DNA of 64,000 nucleotides from Streptomyces sp. PsTaAH-137 (GCF_003259365.1 NZ_QLLY01000003.1:531063-595062), one strand, 5' to 3'. Counted from the first letter of the stretch, positions 33,611 through 42,918 are shown. The notes: generated by a model from the sequence alone, not told the origin. Made by a program: numbers and translations.

Positions 33611-34818
33611 CCGTCCTCACTCTTGGAGGTGCCGGTTCCGTTCTCGGAGTCGCGCAGCAACAGGGCGGCGATCGCGAGGGCGGTGCCGCGCGGCGAGGCC
33701 AGGTCGATCGCGGTGAGTTCGGCGATCTTCGCCAGCCGGTTGTCGACGGTGTTGGGGTGCAGGCCGAGCGTGTCGGCGGTGGCCCGGCGGTCCTGCCGGT
33801 GGGCCAGGTGCGTGCGCAGCGTCTGCAGGAGTTCCGGCCGCTCGGCCACCGGGTCGAGGAGCGCGGCGATGCGCGGGCTGCTCTCGTCGGGCCGCGACAG
33901 GTGGAACTCGAGCAGGACGTCGTCGAGCCGGTGCAGCCCCGGCGGCAGGCCGCACACGCGCGTGATGCGCAGGATCTCGGTCGCGGTGCGGGCCGCTCCG
34001 GTGATCTGCTCGGGACCGTCCGCCGGCACCGCGGCCACCCGCACGCGCAGGCCGCTGGCCCTGCTGAGACGCAGGGGCAGGTCCTCGGGCGGGACGTCGT
34101 CCCCGGGGACCACGACACGGCCCCCGTCGCCGTCCAGGAGCGCGAGGACGTCCACGCCGAAGACCTGGTCCAGGACGGTCTGCATCCGCCGCAGCCGGCG
34201 CCGCACCGCCACGGGACCCTCCGCGGGCGGCGCGTCCACGCCGAGCGCCAGGACGAGGGAGGGCCCTTCGAGCCGGAGCCGGTCGAGGAGGACATGCCCG
34301 GGCGGCACCATCCCGTCGAGCAGACCGCGGACCAACGACCGCTGCTGTGCGCGCTGTTCGGCCTCCAGGGCGGAGCGTTCGTCGAGGTACGTCTCGGCGA
34401 CCGCTCCGACGACGCCGGGATGGCTCTCCAGCAGGACGTCGACCAGCTCGACCAAGGCCGCCTCCTCACCCGGCCGCGCCGCGTCGCGCAGCGTCTGCCA
34501 CAGGGCGTAGACACCAAGTGCGTGGGTGCGCAGCAGGAGGTGCAGCGGCATGCCCTCCTCGGCGCGCTGAGCGGCCCGCTCGCGGAACAGCCGGTGGTCC
34601 CCGGACCTCTCGGACCGTTCCGGCTCGTTCACGCGCTTCAGGAACAGTCGTACGCCGTGGCGCGCGGTCGCCGCGATCTCCAGGTCCTTCACGTCGTCGG
34701 GCAGCTGCGGGTAGCCGGGCAGTTCCTCGAAGGACTCACGGGCCATCCGGCGGGCCAGTTCGTTGACGTGCGGTGCGCAGCGCGCGGCGAGGGAGCGGGC
34801 CTCCGGCGACAGCGGCAC
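33592..34818 (-). CDS. PucR-family helix-turn-helix regulator
   Basis: A 408-residue transcription factor of the PucR/CdaR type. The N-terminal half (about 1-160) is all-helical with LPDDVKDLEIAATARHGVRLFLKRVNEPE. The middle is a GGDEF-like fold, and the C-terminal HTH_30 reads LLQTLRTHLAHRQDRRATADTLGLHPNTVDNRLAKIAELTAIDLASPRGTALAIAALLL. GTG at 34818 is preceded by GGGAGG. Neighbours give no clear target. It overlaps the convergent toroid-protein gene by 19 bp. Confidence 0.87.
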   Translation of the reverse strand: MPLSPEARSLAARCAPHVNELARRMARESFEELPGYPQLPDDVKDLEIAATARHGVRLFLKRVNEPERSERSGDHRLFRERAAQRAEEGMPLHLLLRTHALGVYALWQTLRDAARPGEEAALVELVDVLLESHPGVVGAVAETYLDERSALEAEQRAQQRSLVRGLLDGMVPPGHVLLDRLRLEGPSLVLALGVDAPPAEGPVAVRRRLRRMQTVLDQVFGVDVLALLDGDGGRVVVPGDDVPPEDLPLRLSRASGLRVRVAAVPADGPEQITGAARTATEILRITRVCGLPPGLHRLDDVLLEFHLSRPDESSPRIAALLDPVAERPELLQTLRTHLAHRQDRRATADTLGLHPNTVDNRLAKIAELTAIDLASPRGTALAIAALLLRDSENGTGTSKSEDGYKGRP

Positions 34819-34906
34819 GGTTCCTCCCTGGGGCGCTGCGGGACATGTCGTCGTGAGGCGTCACATTAACCGGCGGCATCCCTTCCCGTACGTGTCGAAG
34901 GGCCCC

Positions 34907-35215
34907 TCACCCGGTGAGTGCCCGCACGCCCGCCGTGGCCACCACGGCGGCCGCGACGATCACCAGGAAGGGCGCGCGCAGCAGCAGCGCCACGGCGGCC
35001 GCGGCGAGTCCCGCGGCCTTGGCGTCGAGAACGAGCGTGCGGCCGTCCGCGAACGTCTGCTGGGCGGTGAGCGCGGCGAGCAGCGCGACCGGCAGCAGCG
35101 CCGCCAGCCGCTTCACCACGGGCCGTTCCAGCGCCCCCGCGGGCACGAGCAGGCCGATGAGCTTGACGGCGTAGCACCCCACCGCGGTGACGCCGATGGC
35201 GATCCAGATGTTCAA
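34907..35215 (-). CDS. azlD: Branched-chain amino acid exporter small subunit AzlD
   Basis: A 102-residue AzlD-family membrane protein with three to four helices: IWIAIGVTAVGCYAVKLIGLLV, LAALLPVALLAALTAQQTFA and LAAAAVALLLRAPFLVIVAAAVVATAGVRAL. With AzlC it forms a two-subunit exporter for branched-chain and some other amino acids. The probable start is TTG at 35215, overlapping the azlC stop (TTGA) and preceded by GGAGAG. The longer frame upstream is a shadow of azlC. Confidence 0.85.
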   Translation of the reverse strand: MNIWIAIGVTAVGCYAVKLIGLLVPAGALERPVVKRLAALLPVALLAALTAQQTFADGRTLVLDAKAAGLAAAAVALLLRAPFLVIVAAAVVATAGVRALTG

Positions 35216-36006
35216 CGGTTCTCTCCTTGCGGCGTGTTCGGGGCCCCGCCCCGGCGACGTCCCTCTACGTAGAGCACGGCCGGCGCGGCGAGCGCGGCCA
35301 CCAGAACGGGCACACCGGCGGGCAGCACGGGCAGCAGCCCGAGCATCAGGAGGACGGCGAGACCCGCCACAGCACGCTCCGTGGTGGTCCGCAGCATCGG
35401 AGCCAGCAGGGCGAGGAACACCGCGGGTCCGGCCGCGTCGATCCCCCAGGCGTCGGTGTCGCCGATGGCCTCGGCCCCGAGGGCGCCGAGCAGCGTGGTC
35501 ACGTTCCACAGGACGTAGAGGGTCAGCCCGGTGACGGTGAAGCCCAGGCGCACGCTGCGCCGGTCGGGCTGGGCCAGCGAGACGGCCGACGTCTCGTCGA
35601 TGACCCAGTGCGCGGCGAACGGCCGCACCGCGCGCGGGAGGGCGAGCAGTTGCGACAGGCGCAGTCCGTAGAAGGCGTTGCGCACCCCCAGGAAGAAGGC
35701 TCCCGCGGCGGCGGTGAACGGGTTGCCGCCGGCCGCGAGCGCGCCGACCAGCGCGAACTGCGAGGCGCCGGTGAAGACGAGGAGGCTGAGCGCGCAGCTC
35801 TGCAGGACGCTGAGGCCGCTGCCCGCCGAGGTCACCCCGAAGGCGAATCCCGAAAGGCCGACGGCGATCCCTACGCCGAGCGCGTCCCGGACGACGGCGG
35901 CGGTGGGCTTCCCGGCTGCTCCGGGGTGTTCCCCGTGCCGGTCGGGGGCCGCGTCGGGCGCCCTTCCCGCGGGGCGTATGTCGGTGGGTGTTGTCTGTTC
36001 TGCCAC
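35212..36006 (-). CDS. azlC: Branched-chain amino acid exporter large subunit AzlC
   Basis: A 264-residue AzlC-family permease. The core starts at RDALGVGIAVGLSGFAFGVTSAGSGLSVLQSCALSLLVFTGASQFALVGALAAGG, and the diagnostic FLGVRNAFYGLRLSQLL and AHWVIDETSAVSLAQ segments follow. The first 38 residues are Pro/Ala-rich and probably disordered; no better internal start was found. As a result its 5' end overlaps the 3' end of the AraC-type gene by 136 bp in another frame. It is coupled to azlD by a 4-bp overlap. The AraC-type protein upstream probably regulates this pair. Confidence 0.85.
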   Translation of the reverse strand: MAEQTTPTDIRPAGRAPDAAPDRHGEHPGAAGKPTAAVVRDALGVGIAVGLSGFAFGVTSAGSGLSVLQSCALSLLVFTGASQFALVGALAAGGNPFTAAAGAFFLGVRNAFYGLRLSQLLALPRAVRPFAAHWVIDETSAVSLAQPDRRSVRLGFTVTGLTLYVLWNVTTLLGALGAEAIGDTDAWGIDAAGPAVFLALLAPMLRTTTERAVAGLAVLLMLGLLPVLPAGVPVLVAALAAPAVLYVEGRRRGGAPNTPQGENR

Positions 36007-36878
36007 GCCTCGGACGCTACGAGCAGGTGTCCGTCCGCGTCTTGTACGTTCTTGCGCTCCCGCTGGTACGCCCCGGGAGGCACACCGACGATCCGGGTGA
36101 AGTGCCGGTTCAGGTGCGGCTGGTCGGTGAAGCCGACGACGACCGCGGCCTCGGCCGGGGCCGTGCCCGTCTCCAGGAGGCGCCGGGCGGCCCGCACGCG
36201 CGCGCTGGTGAGCCAGGTGTGCGGCGGCATCCCGTAGGCGTCGCGGAAGGCCCGCAGCAGCGCGAAGGGGCTGGTGTCGAGTTCGGCGGCGAGCGCTTCC
36301 AGGGACGGCGGATCGGCCATGCGCTCCTCGAGGAACTCACGCGCGCGTGCCGCGGCGCCGACCCCCGCGGTCCTGCGGGGACGCTGCGCGAGCGCCGTGC
36401 CGTGGTCGCGCAGCAGCCGGGCGAGCACGACGCGCAGGAGGCTGTCGGCGGCCAGCGCGTTGCCCTGCTCGGCGGCGCGGTGCACGTCGCTGATCATCCG
36501 TGCGGCCTGCGGGTCAGTGACGATGGGCTCCCGGAAGGCCGGAGTGCCGCGGACCGCGCCGGTCTCGGCGGCGATCTCGGCGACGACGCCCGCCGAGGGG
36601 TAGAGCGTGGAGTACGACCAGCCGTCGGGGCCGCCCGCCTGCGCGGTGTGCGCCACCTCCGGGTTGATCATGACGACGCTGCCGGGTCCGGCGAGCAGGG
36701 TGCCGCCGGGCATGCCGACCTCCTCGACACCGCCCGTGACGGCGCCGAAGACATAGCCCTCGTGGCTGTGGCGGGGGAACGTGTGGCCGAGGTAGCGGGC
36801 GCGCAGCAGATCCAGGCCCGGCAGGTGTTCGTACCGCCAGTGCCGTGCCCATTCGCCCTTGCCCGCCATACCCTCCAT
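35871..36878 (-). CDS. AraC-family transcriptional regulator
   Basis: A 335-residue regulator with an N-terminal cupin-like AraC_binding domain (about 15-140: RARYLGHTFPRHSHEGYVFGAVTGGVEEV) and two C-terminal helix-turn-helix motifs (about 170-270): AREFLEERMADPPSLEALAAELDTSPFALLRAFRDAYGMPPHTWLTSARVRAARRLLETG and AAVVVGFTDQPHLNRHFTRIVGVPPGAYQRER. The remaining roughly 60 residues are low-complexity and overlap the azlC start. The layout is that of regulators of amino-acid exporters, so azlCD is its likely target. Confidence 0.87.
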   Translation of the reverse strand: MEGMAGKGEWARHWRYEHLPGLDLLRARYLGHTFPRHSHEGYVFGAVTGGVEEVGMPGGTLLAGPGSVVMINPEVAHTAQAGGPDGWSYSTLYPSAGVVAEIAAETGAVRGTPAFREPIVTDPQAARMISDVHRAAEQGNALAADSLLRVVLARLLRDHGTALAQRPRRTAGVGAAARAREFLEERMADPPSLEALAAELDTSPFALLRAFRDAYGMPPHTWLTSARVRAARRLLETGTAPAEAAVVVGFTDQPHLNRHFTRIVGVPPGAYQRERKNVQDADGHLLVASEAWQNRQHPPTYAPREGRPTRPPTGTGNTPEQPGSPPPPSSGTRSA

Positions 36879-36929
36879 TGTGCGGCAGGCCCGGCGCGCC
36901 GGACCACTCGTTTGCGCTGGTCACGGCGG

Positions 36930-36952
36930 TTGTCAGTGGTCGGGTGCAGGAT
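36930..36952 (+). promoter_or_regulatory. Damage-type promoter of lhr (RecA-NDp/PafBC-like)
   Basis: TTGTCAGTG (36930-36938), 8 bp and CAGGAT (36947-36952) match the TTGTCRGTG-N8-TANNNT consensus except for C in place of the first T of the -10. The predicted start falls on the A of ATG 36959, 7 nt past the -10, so the lhr message would be leaderless. The same upstream element is exact at recA in this window. Confidence 0.65.
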
Positions 36953-36958
36953 GGAGCC

Positions 36959-39900
36959 ATGGTCAGGTCCAGTCAGGGGGCGAGCAGCGCCCGCAGCGCA
37001 CTTGAGGGGTTCTCCCCCGCGACCCGCGGTTGGTTCGCGGGGGCCTTCTCCGCGCCCACGTCCGCCCAGGCCGGGGCGTGGCGGGCGATCGGGGAGGGCT
37101 CGGACGTGCTGGTGGTCGCGCCCACCGGCTCGGGCAAGACGCTGGCCGCGTTCCTGGCCGCCCTGGACCAGCTGGCCTCCACTCCACCGCCCGCCGACCC
37201 CAAGAAGCGCTGCCGGGTCCTGTACGTGTCCCCACTGAAGGCCCTGGCGGTCGACGTGGAGCGCAATCTGCGCAGTCCGCTCACCGGCATCCGGCAGGAG
37301 GCGGTCCGTCTCGGCCTGCCGGAGCCCGAGGTGAAGGTCGGCATCCGCTCCGGCGACACCCCGCAGGCCGAGCGCCGCGCCCTGGCCACGCGTCCGCCGG
37401 ACATCCTGATCACGACGCCCGAGTCGCTGTTCCTCATGCTGACGTCGGCCACGCGTGACGCGCTGACCGGCATCGAGACGGTGATCCTTGACGAGGTGCA
37501 CGCGGTGGCCGGCACCAAGCGCGGCGCCCATCTGGCGCTCTCCCTGGAGCGTCTGGACCAGTTGCTGCCCCGCCCGGCCCGCCGCATCGGCCTGTCCGCG
37601 ACGGTCCGCCCGGTCGACGAGGTGGCGCGCTATCTGTCCCCGCAGCGCCGGGTGGAGATCGTCCAGCCGCCTTCGGGCAAGGAGTTCGACCTGTCGGTGG
37701 TCGTCCCCGTCGAGGACCTGGGCGAGCTGGGCGGCTCCCCGGTGGCCGACTCCGACCAGGGCGCCGAGCGTCCGTCGATCTGGCCCTCGGTGGAGGAGCG
37801 CATCACGGACCTCATCGAGGCCCACCGCTCCACGATCGTCTTCGCGAACTCCCGCCGCCTCGCGGAGCGCCTGTGCAACAGGCTGAACGAGATCGCGTAC
37901 GAGCGCGCCACCGGCGAGGCCCTCCCCGAGGACCACTCGCCCGCCGAGCTGATGGGCGGTTCCGGCGCGGCGACCGGCGCTCCCCCGGTCATCGCCCGCG
38001 CCCACCACGGCTCGGTCTCCAAGGAGCAGCGCGCACAGGTCGAGGAGGACCTGAAGGCGGGCCGGCTGCCCGCGGTCGTGGCCACCTCCAGCCTGGAGCT
38101 GGGCATCGACATGGGCGCCGTGGACCTGGTCGTCCAGGTCGAGTCACCGCCCTCCGTGGCCTCCGGCCTGCAGCGGGTCGGCCGTGCGGGCCACCAGGTG
38201 GGCGCGGTCTCCACGGGCGTCGTCTTCCCCAAGTACCGGGGCGACCTGGTGCAGTCGGCCGTGGTGACCGAGCGGATGCGGAGCGGCTCCATCGAGTCGC
38301 TGCGCGTCCCGGCCAACCCGCTGGACGTGCTCGCGCAGCAGCTGGTCGCGATCACGGCCCTCGACAGCTGGCAGGTCGACGACCTCCTCGCGCTGGTCCG
38401 CCGGGCCGCGCCCTTCGCCTCGCTCCCCGAGTCCGCGTTCACCGGTGTCCTCGACATGCTGGCGGGCCGCTATCCGTCCGACGCCTTCGCCGAGCTGCGG
38501 CCGCGCGTCGTCTGGGACCGCGTCGCCGGCACCGTCACCGGCCGCCCCGGGGCGCAGCGCCTGGCCGTCACGTCCGGCGGCACGATCCCCGACCGGGGCC
38601 TCTTCGGGGTCTTCCTCGCCGGAGCCGACCCGAAGAAGGGCGGCGGCCGTGTCGGCGAGCTGGACGAGGAGATGGTCTACGAGTCCCGGGTCGGCGACGT
38701 CTTCACGCTCGGCACCAGCTCCTGGCGCATCGAGGACATCACGCGCGACCGCGTCCTCGTCTCCCCCGCGCCCGGAGTCCCCGGCCGGCTCCCCTTCTGG
38801 AAGGGCGACCAGCTGGGCCGCCCGCTCGAACTGGGCAGGGCGCTGGGCGCGTTCCTCCGCGAGATCGGCTCCCAGAAGCCCGACGACGCGCGCGTGCGGC
38901 TCAGCGCGGCGGGTCTCGACCAGTGGGCCGCGGACAATGTCCTGTCGTACCTGGCCGAGCAGCGCGAGGCGTGCGGCCACATCCCGGACGACCGCACCAT
39001 CGTGGTCGAGCGTTTCCGCGACGAGCTGGGCGACTGGCGGGTCGTCGTCCACTCCCCCTTCGGCGCCCAGGTGCACGCCCCCTGGGCGCTCGCCCTGGGA
39101 GCCCGGCTCAGCGAGAAGTACGGCATGGACGCGCAGGTCATGCACGCCGACGACGGCATCGTGCTGCGCCTGCCGGACGCGGACCTGATGGGCCTGGACC
39201 TCCTCGACCAGGAGCCCGCCAAGCCGGGCCTGGAGTACGACTCCGATCAGGCCCCCATCGGCGCGGCGGACGTCGCCTTCGACAAGGGCGACGTCGACCA
39301 GATCGTCACCGAACAGGTCGGCGGCTCGGCCCTGTTCGCCTCCCGTTTCCGCGAGTGCGCGGCCCGCGCGCTGCTGCTCCCCAAGCGCAACCCGGGCAAG
39401 CGCACCCCGCTGTGGCAGCAGCGCCAGCGGGCCTCCCAGCTCCTCGAGGTGGCCAGCGAGTTCGGCTCGTTCCCCATCGTCCTGGAGGCGGTGCGCGAAT
39501 GCCTCCAGGACGTCTTCGACGTGCCCGGGCTCGCCGAGCTGATGGGCGACATCGAGTCCCGCAAGGTGCGCCTCGTCGAGGTCACCACCCCGGAGGCGTC
39601 CCCGTTCGCCCGCTCGCTGCTGTTCGGTTACGTGGCGCAGTTCCTGTACGAGGGCGACTCCCCGCTCGCCGAGCGCCGTGCGGCCGCGCTGTCCCTGGAC
39701 TCGCATCTCCTGGCCGAGCTGCTCGGCCAGGCCGAGCTGCGCGAGCTGCTCGACGCGGACGTGCTGGCCGAGCTGGAGCAGGAGCTGCAGTGGCGCACCG
39801 AGGACCGCCGCATCAAGGACGTCGAGGGCGTCGCGGACCTGCTCCGGCTCCTCGGCCCGCTCACCGACGCCGAGCTGACCGAGCGCGGCGCCGAGCCGGG

Positions 39901-41698
39901 CTGGGCCGAGGACCTGGCCGCCGCGCGCCGCGCCATCCGCGTCCGCGTCGCCGGCACCGATCACTGGGCGGCGATCGAGGACGCCGGCCGACTGCGCGAC
40001 GCCCTGGGCACGGCGCTGCCCGTGGGGGTCCCCGAGGCGTTCACGGAGCCGGTGAAGGATCCTCTGGGCGATCTCCTGGCCCGCTTCGCCCGTACGCACG
40101 GCCCGTTCACCTCGGCGCAGGCGGCCACCCGCTTCGGCCTGGGCACCGCGGTCACCGAGGGCGCCCTCCAGCGCCTCGCCGCGAACGGCCGGGTGGTGCA
40201 GGGCGAGTTCCACCCGGCGGACATCGGCCAGGAGTGGTGCGACGCCGCCGTGCTGCGCCGCCTGCGCCGCCGCTCCCTGGCCGCGCTCCGGCACGAACTG
40301 GAGCCGGTGCCGCCCGCCGCGCTGGCCCAGTTCCTGCCCCAGTGGCAGCACTTGGGCAGCCACGGCCTGCGCGGCATCGACGGCCTGGTCCGCGCCGTCG
40401 AGCAGCTTCAGGGCGCCTCGGTCCCCGCCTCCGCGCTGGAGAAGCTGGTCCTCCCCTCCCGCGTCTCCGGCTACGTACCGGCGATGCTGGACGAACTCAC
40501 GGCGTCCGGCGAGGTGGTGTGGGCCGGAGCGGGCTCACTGCCGGGCAAGGACGGCTGGGTCAGTCTCTACCTCGCCGACGCGGTGCCGCTCCTGCTGCCG
40601 CCCCCGCACCCGCTGGAGCCGACACCGCTCCACGAGTCGGTCCTGGACAGCCTCGCGGGCGGCTACGGCCTGTTCTTCCGGCAGATCGCCGACCAGGTCC
40701 GCGCCACCCACCCCGAGGTCGGCGATCCCCAGCTGGCCGACGCCCTGTGGGAGCTGGCCTGGTCGGGCCGGCTCACCAACGACACACTGGCACCGATGCG
40801 GGCCGTCCTGGGCTCCGGCCGCACCGCCGGGTCCACCGCCCACCGGGCCCGCCGGTCCGTCCCGCGCGGCCGCTACGGAAGCCTCACGGCGGCCGCCCGC
40901 GCCAGTTCGCGCACCGGCCCGCCCACGGTCGCGGGCCGCTGGTCCCTGCTGCCCGCCCAGGAGCCGGACCCGACGCTGCGCGCCCACGCCCTGGCCCGCA
41001 CCCTCCTCGACCGGCACGGCGTGGTGACCCGCGGCGCCGTGGCCGCCGAAGGCGTCGAGGGCGGCTTCTCGGCGACGTACCGGGTGCTGTCCGTCTTCGA
41101 GGAGAGCGGCCAGGCCCGGCGCGGCTATGTCGTGGAAGGGCTCGGCGCGGCCCAGTTCGCCATGGACGGCGCCGTGGACCGCCTGCGCGCGGCGGCGAAC
41201 GCACGGGAGCGCGGCACCACCCCACCGGACCCCTGGGCCCCGGCCGACACACCCGCCCCGAAGAACGGAGCGCCGCGGGCGCTGGTCCTTGCGGCGGCCG
41301 ATCCGGCGAACGCGTACGGGGCGGCCCTGTCCTGGCCGGAGCCGCCCACCGGGGCGGGCCACAAGCCGGGCCGCAAGGCGGGCTCCCTCGTGGTCCTCGT
41401 CGACGGCGAGCTGACGCTCTACATGGAGCGCGGCGGCAAGACCCTGCTGTGCTGGCCGGCCTCCGACGGCGGCACCCCCGCGGCGGAGGCCCCGGCCCCC
41501 ACCTCCGCCGAGCTGGCCGAGGATCCCCGGCTGCCCGCGTCGGCGAAGGCGCTCGCCGACGCGGCCCGCTCCGGCGCACTCGGCACGATCACGGTCGAGC
41601 GGATCAACGGCACGGCCGCGCTCACCTCCCCGTACGCCTCCCTCCTGGAAGGAGCCGGCTTCCACGCCACACCGCGCGGGCTGCGCCTGCGGGCCTGA
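36959..41698 (+). CDS. lhr: Large ATP-dependent helicase Lhr
   Basis: A 1579-residue SF2 helicase of the Lhr family, a 3'-5' DNA translocase. The helicase core (about 1-450) has Walker A VVAPTGSGKTLAAFLAAL, motif II LDEVHAV, motif III LSATV, HHGSVSKEQR and motif VI QRVGRAGHQVG. Winged-helix and Lhr-specific domains follow, with a long C-terminal region (about 900-1579) characteristic of the full-length bacterial form. ATG at 36959 agrees with the promoter just upstream; the frame stays open to 36845 without support. In mycobacteria lhr lies next to nei, and here nei2 is 1.4 kb downstream. A role in DNA damage repair is supported by the promoter motif. Confidence 0.95.
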   Translation: MVRSSQGASSARSALEGFSPATRGWFAGAFSAPTSAQAGAWRAIGEGSDVLVVAPTGSGKTLAAFLAALDQLASTPPPADPKKRCRVLYVSPLKALAVDVERNLRSPLTGIRQEAVRLGLPEPEVKVGIRSGDTPQAERRALATRPPDILITTPESLFLMLTSATRDALTGIETVILDEVHAVAGTKRGAHLALSLERLDQLLPRPARRIGLSATVRPVDEVARYLSPQRRVEIVQPPSGKEFDLSVVVPVEDLGELGGSPVADSDQGAERPSIWPSVEERITDLIEAHRSTIVFANSRRLAERLCNRLNEIAYERATGEALPEDHSPAELMGGSGAATGAPPVIARAHHGSVSKEQRAQVEEDLKAGRLPAVVATSSLELGIDMGAVDLVVQVESPPSVASGLQRVGRAGHQVGAVSTGVVFPKYRGDLVQSAVVTERMRSGSIESLRVPANPLDVLAQQLVAITALDSWQVDDLLALVRRAAPFASLPESAFTGVLDMLAGRYPSDAFAELRPRVVWDRVAGTVTGRPGAQRLAVTSGGTIPDRGLFGVFLAGADPKKGGGRVGELDEEMVYESRVGDVFTLGTSSWRIEDITRDRVLVSPAPGVPGRLPFWKGDQLGRPLELGRALGAFLREIGSQKPDDARVRLSAAGLDQWAADNVLSYLAEQREACGHIPDDRTIVVERFRDELGDWRVVVHSPFGAQVHAPWALALGARLSEKYGMDAQVMHADDGIVLRLPDADLMGLDLLDQEPAKPGLEYDSDQAPIGAADVAFDKGDVDQIVTEQVGGSALFASRFRECAARALLLPKRNPGKRTPLWQQRQRASQLLEVASEFGSFPIVLEAVRECLQDVFDVPGLAELMGDIESRKVRLVEVTTPEASPFARSLLFGYVAQFLYEGDSPLAERRAAALSLDSHLLAELLGQAELRELLDADVLAELEQELQWRTEDRRIKDVEGVADLLRLLGPLTDAELTERGAEPGWAEDLAAARRAIRVRVAGTDHWAAIEDAGRLRDALGTALPVGVPEAFTEPVKDPLGDLLARFARTHGPFTSAQAATRFGLGTAVTEGALQRLAANGRVVQGEFHPADIGQEWCDAAVLRRLRRRSLAALRHELEPVPPAALAQFLPQWQHLGSHGLRGIDGLVRAVEQLQGASVPASALEKLVLPSRVSGYVPAMLDELTASGEVVWAGAGSLPGKDGWVSLYLADAVPLLLPPPHPLEPTPLHESVLDSLAGGYGLFFRQIADQVRATHPEVGDPQLADALWELAWSGRLTNDTLAPMRAVLGSGRTAGSTAHRARRSVPRGRYGSLTAAARASSRTGPPTVAGRWSLLPAQEPDPTLRAHALARTLLDRHGVVTRGAVAAEGVEGGFSATYRVLSVFEESGQARRGYVVEGLGAAQFAMDGAVDRLRAAANARERGTTPPDPWAPADTPAPKNGAPRALVLAAADPANAYGAALSWPEPPTGAGHKPGRKAGSLVVLVDGELTLYMERGGKTLLCWPASDGGTPAAEAPAPTSAELAEDPRLPASAKALADAARSGALGTITVERINGTAALTSPYASLLEGAGFHATPRGLRLRA

Positions 41699-41707
41699 GT
41701 CGGCGCT

Positions 41708-42286
41708 TCAGACACCGGGCGTCCCGTCGGAGGACACCTCCGTACCGGATACCGGCAGCGCGTCCAGCGCCTCCACCGCGGCGACCAGATCCGCCCGCAC
41801 CCGCTCGAGATCGGCCGGGACATCGGCAGCACGCGGATCGTCGGCGCCGGTCACCGACATGCAGGACAGCAGGTTGAGCAGCGCGTTGGAGGCGTGGGCG
41901 CCGACGGTGCCGAGCGGCTCGTGGTCCTCCTCGCTCATAGTCTTCAGGGCGTTCCAGACGTGGCCCGTCTGCCAGTGCAGCAGACCGATCACCCCGGTCC
42001 AGTCGGCCCCCGACGCCTTGAACACCTGCTCCCGCGCGAGCGCCATCTCCTCCGAGCCCGCACCCGCCTCCAGCATGTTCCCCTCGGTGACCATCCCGGT
42101 CCCGATGGAGGCGCCGTAGAGAGCGTTGGCTAGGACGGCGGCGAGGACGTGTTCACCACCGACGGAGACGGCCTGCCGCTCCAACTCCTCGGGGTCCGGC
42201 TGCTGGGCGTAGACACCGAGGGCGGTCATGGCCGCGGCTATCTCGTCCGGCCCGGGCGCGGGATGAGGTTGATCATGAGCTGTCAT
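41708..42286 (-). CDS. Hypothetical protein, mostly helical
   Basis: A 192-residue protein that I do not assign to a family. It reads as a soluble, mostly alpha-helical protein: IAAAMTALGVYAQQPDPEELERQAVSVGGEHVLAAVLANALYGASIGTGMVTEGNMLEAGAGSEEMALAREQVFKASGADWTG, then a helix with LNLLSCMSV. No signal peptide or membrane segment. ATG at 42286 is preceded by TACGGT 7 nt upstream on the minus strand, which suggests a leaderless transcript. It lies between lhr (convergent) and the nucleotidyltransferase gene (same strand, 35 bp upstream). Confidence 0.6.
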   Translation of the reverse strand: MTAHDQPHPAPGPDEIAAAMTALGVYAQQPDPEELERQAVSVGGEHVLAAVLANALYGASIGTGMVTEGNMLEAGAGSEEMALAREQVFKASGADWTGVIGLLHWQTGHVWNALKTMSEEDHEPLGTVGAHASNALLNLLSCMSVTGADDPRAADVPADLERVRADLVAAVEALDALPVSGTEVSSDGTPGV

Positions 42287-42321
42287 GACGAGGACCGTAT
42301 CCGCTCCCCTCACCGAGACGA

Positions 42322-42816
42322 TCAGAAGTGAGTGCTGATCCCGAAGACCCGGCGCAGCTCCGCCATGTCGTGTCGGTCGCGCTCAGTGGGTCCGTAGCCC
42401 TGATGGAAGAACACCTGCTGCTCGGCGGAGAGGCAAGGAACGGAGGTCCCCCGCACGGTGCCGGTGACGAAGCAGGAGGAGGGATAGACGAAGGGACGCT
42501 CCGGATCGGGCGACGCCTGCACCGCCGAGCCGTCATTACTGAAGACCAGCGGATGAAGGTCGATCTCCAGGCCGCCAGGATCCCGCACGACGAACCGAAC
42601 GGGCCGCCAGTTCAAGGTCTCGACGAAACCCTCCGCGGAGAGAGCCGCCAGCACCACGGCCTCCTGGTCCTGCCGGTGCATCAGGTCCAGATCCCGATGG
42701 TCCCGGGTCTGCTCACCGACCAGCGCGTCGATCCCCCACCCACCACCGACCCACACATCGGCCCCCGCCCGCCGCAACAACCCCAGCACGGCCAACACGT
42801 CCTCAGAAGTCATCAT
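42322..42816 (-). CDS. Aminoglycoside/lincosamide-type nucleotidyltransferase
   Basis: A 164-residue nucleotidyltransferase-fold protein. The catalytic region is DVWVGGGWGIDALVGEQTRDHRDLDLMHR, matching the GGW-x-D-x(5)-TRDHxDLD pattern of ANT(2'')/LinA-like enzymes with the Asp pair for metal binding. VRFVVRDPGGLEIDLHPLVF and HQGYGPTERDRHDMAEL also agree. It may adenylylate a small molecule such as an antibiotic, or be a relative of unknown target. ATG at 42816 (or 42813) has AGGG upstream. With the gene at 41708 it interrupts the lhr-nei2 pairing, so it looks accessory. Confidence 0.78.
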   Translation of the reverse strand: MMTSEDVLAVLGLLRRAGADVWVGGGWGIDALVGEQTRDHRDLDLMHRQDQEAVVLAALSAEGFVETLNWRPVRFVVRDPGGLEIDLHPLVFSNDGSAVQASPDPERPFVYPSSCFVTGTVRGTSVPCLSAEQQVFFHQGYGPTERDRHDMAELRRVFGISTHF

Positions 42817-42918
42817 CAGCCGCACCCTAAAAGCCCCGCTGCCAAGGGGCGACCCATATTCCACGGGCCCTTCAGGCACACGCTCAGCGTCGCCTCCCCG
42901 GGGCGAGCGGAGCTCGCT

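Noticed and set aside
37873..41877. A 1334-codon plus-strand frame overlapping lhr
   Set aside because: It is an alternative frame of lhr, with Arg/Pro/Gly-rich translation and no motif; lhr itself has complete helicase motifs.
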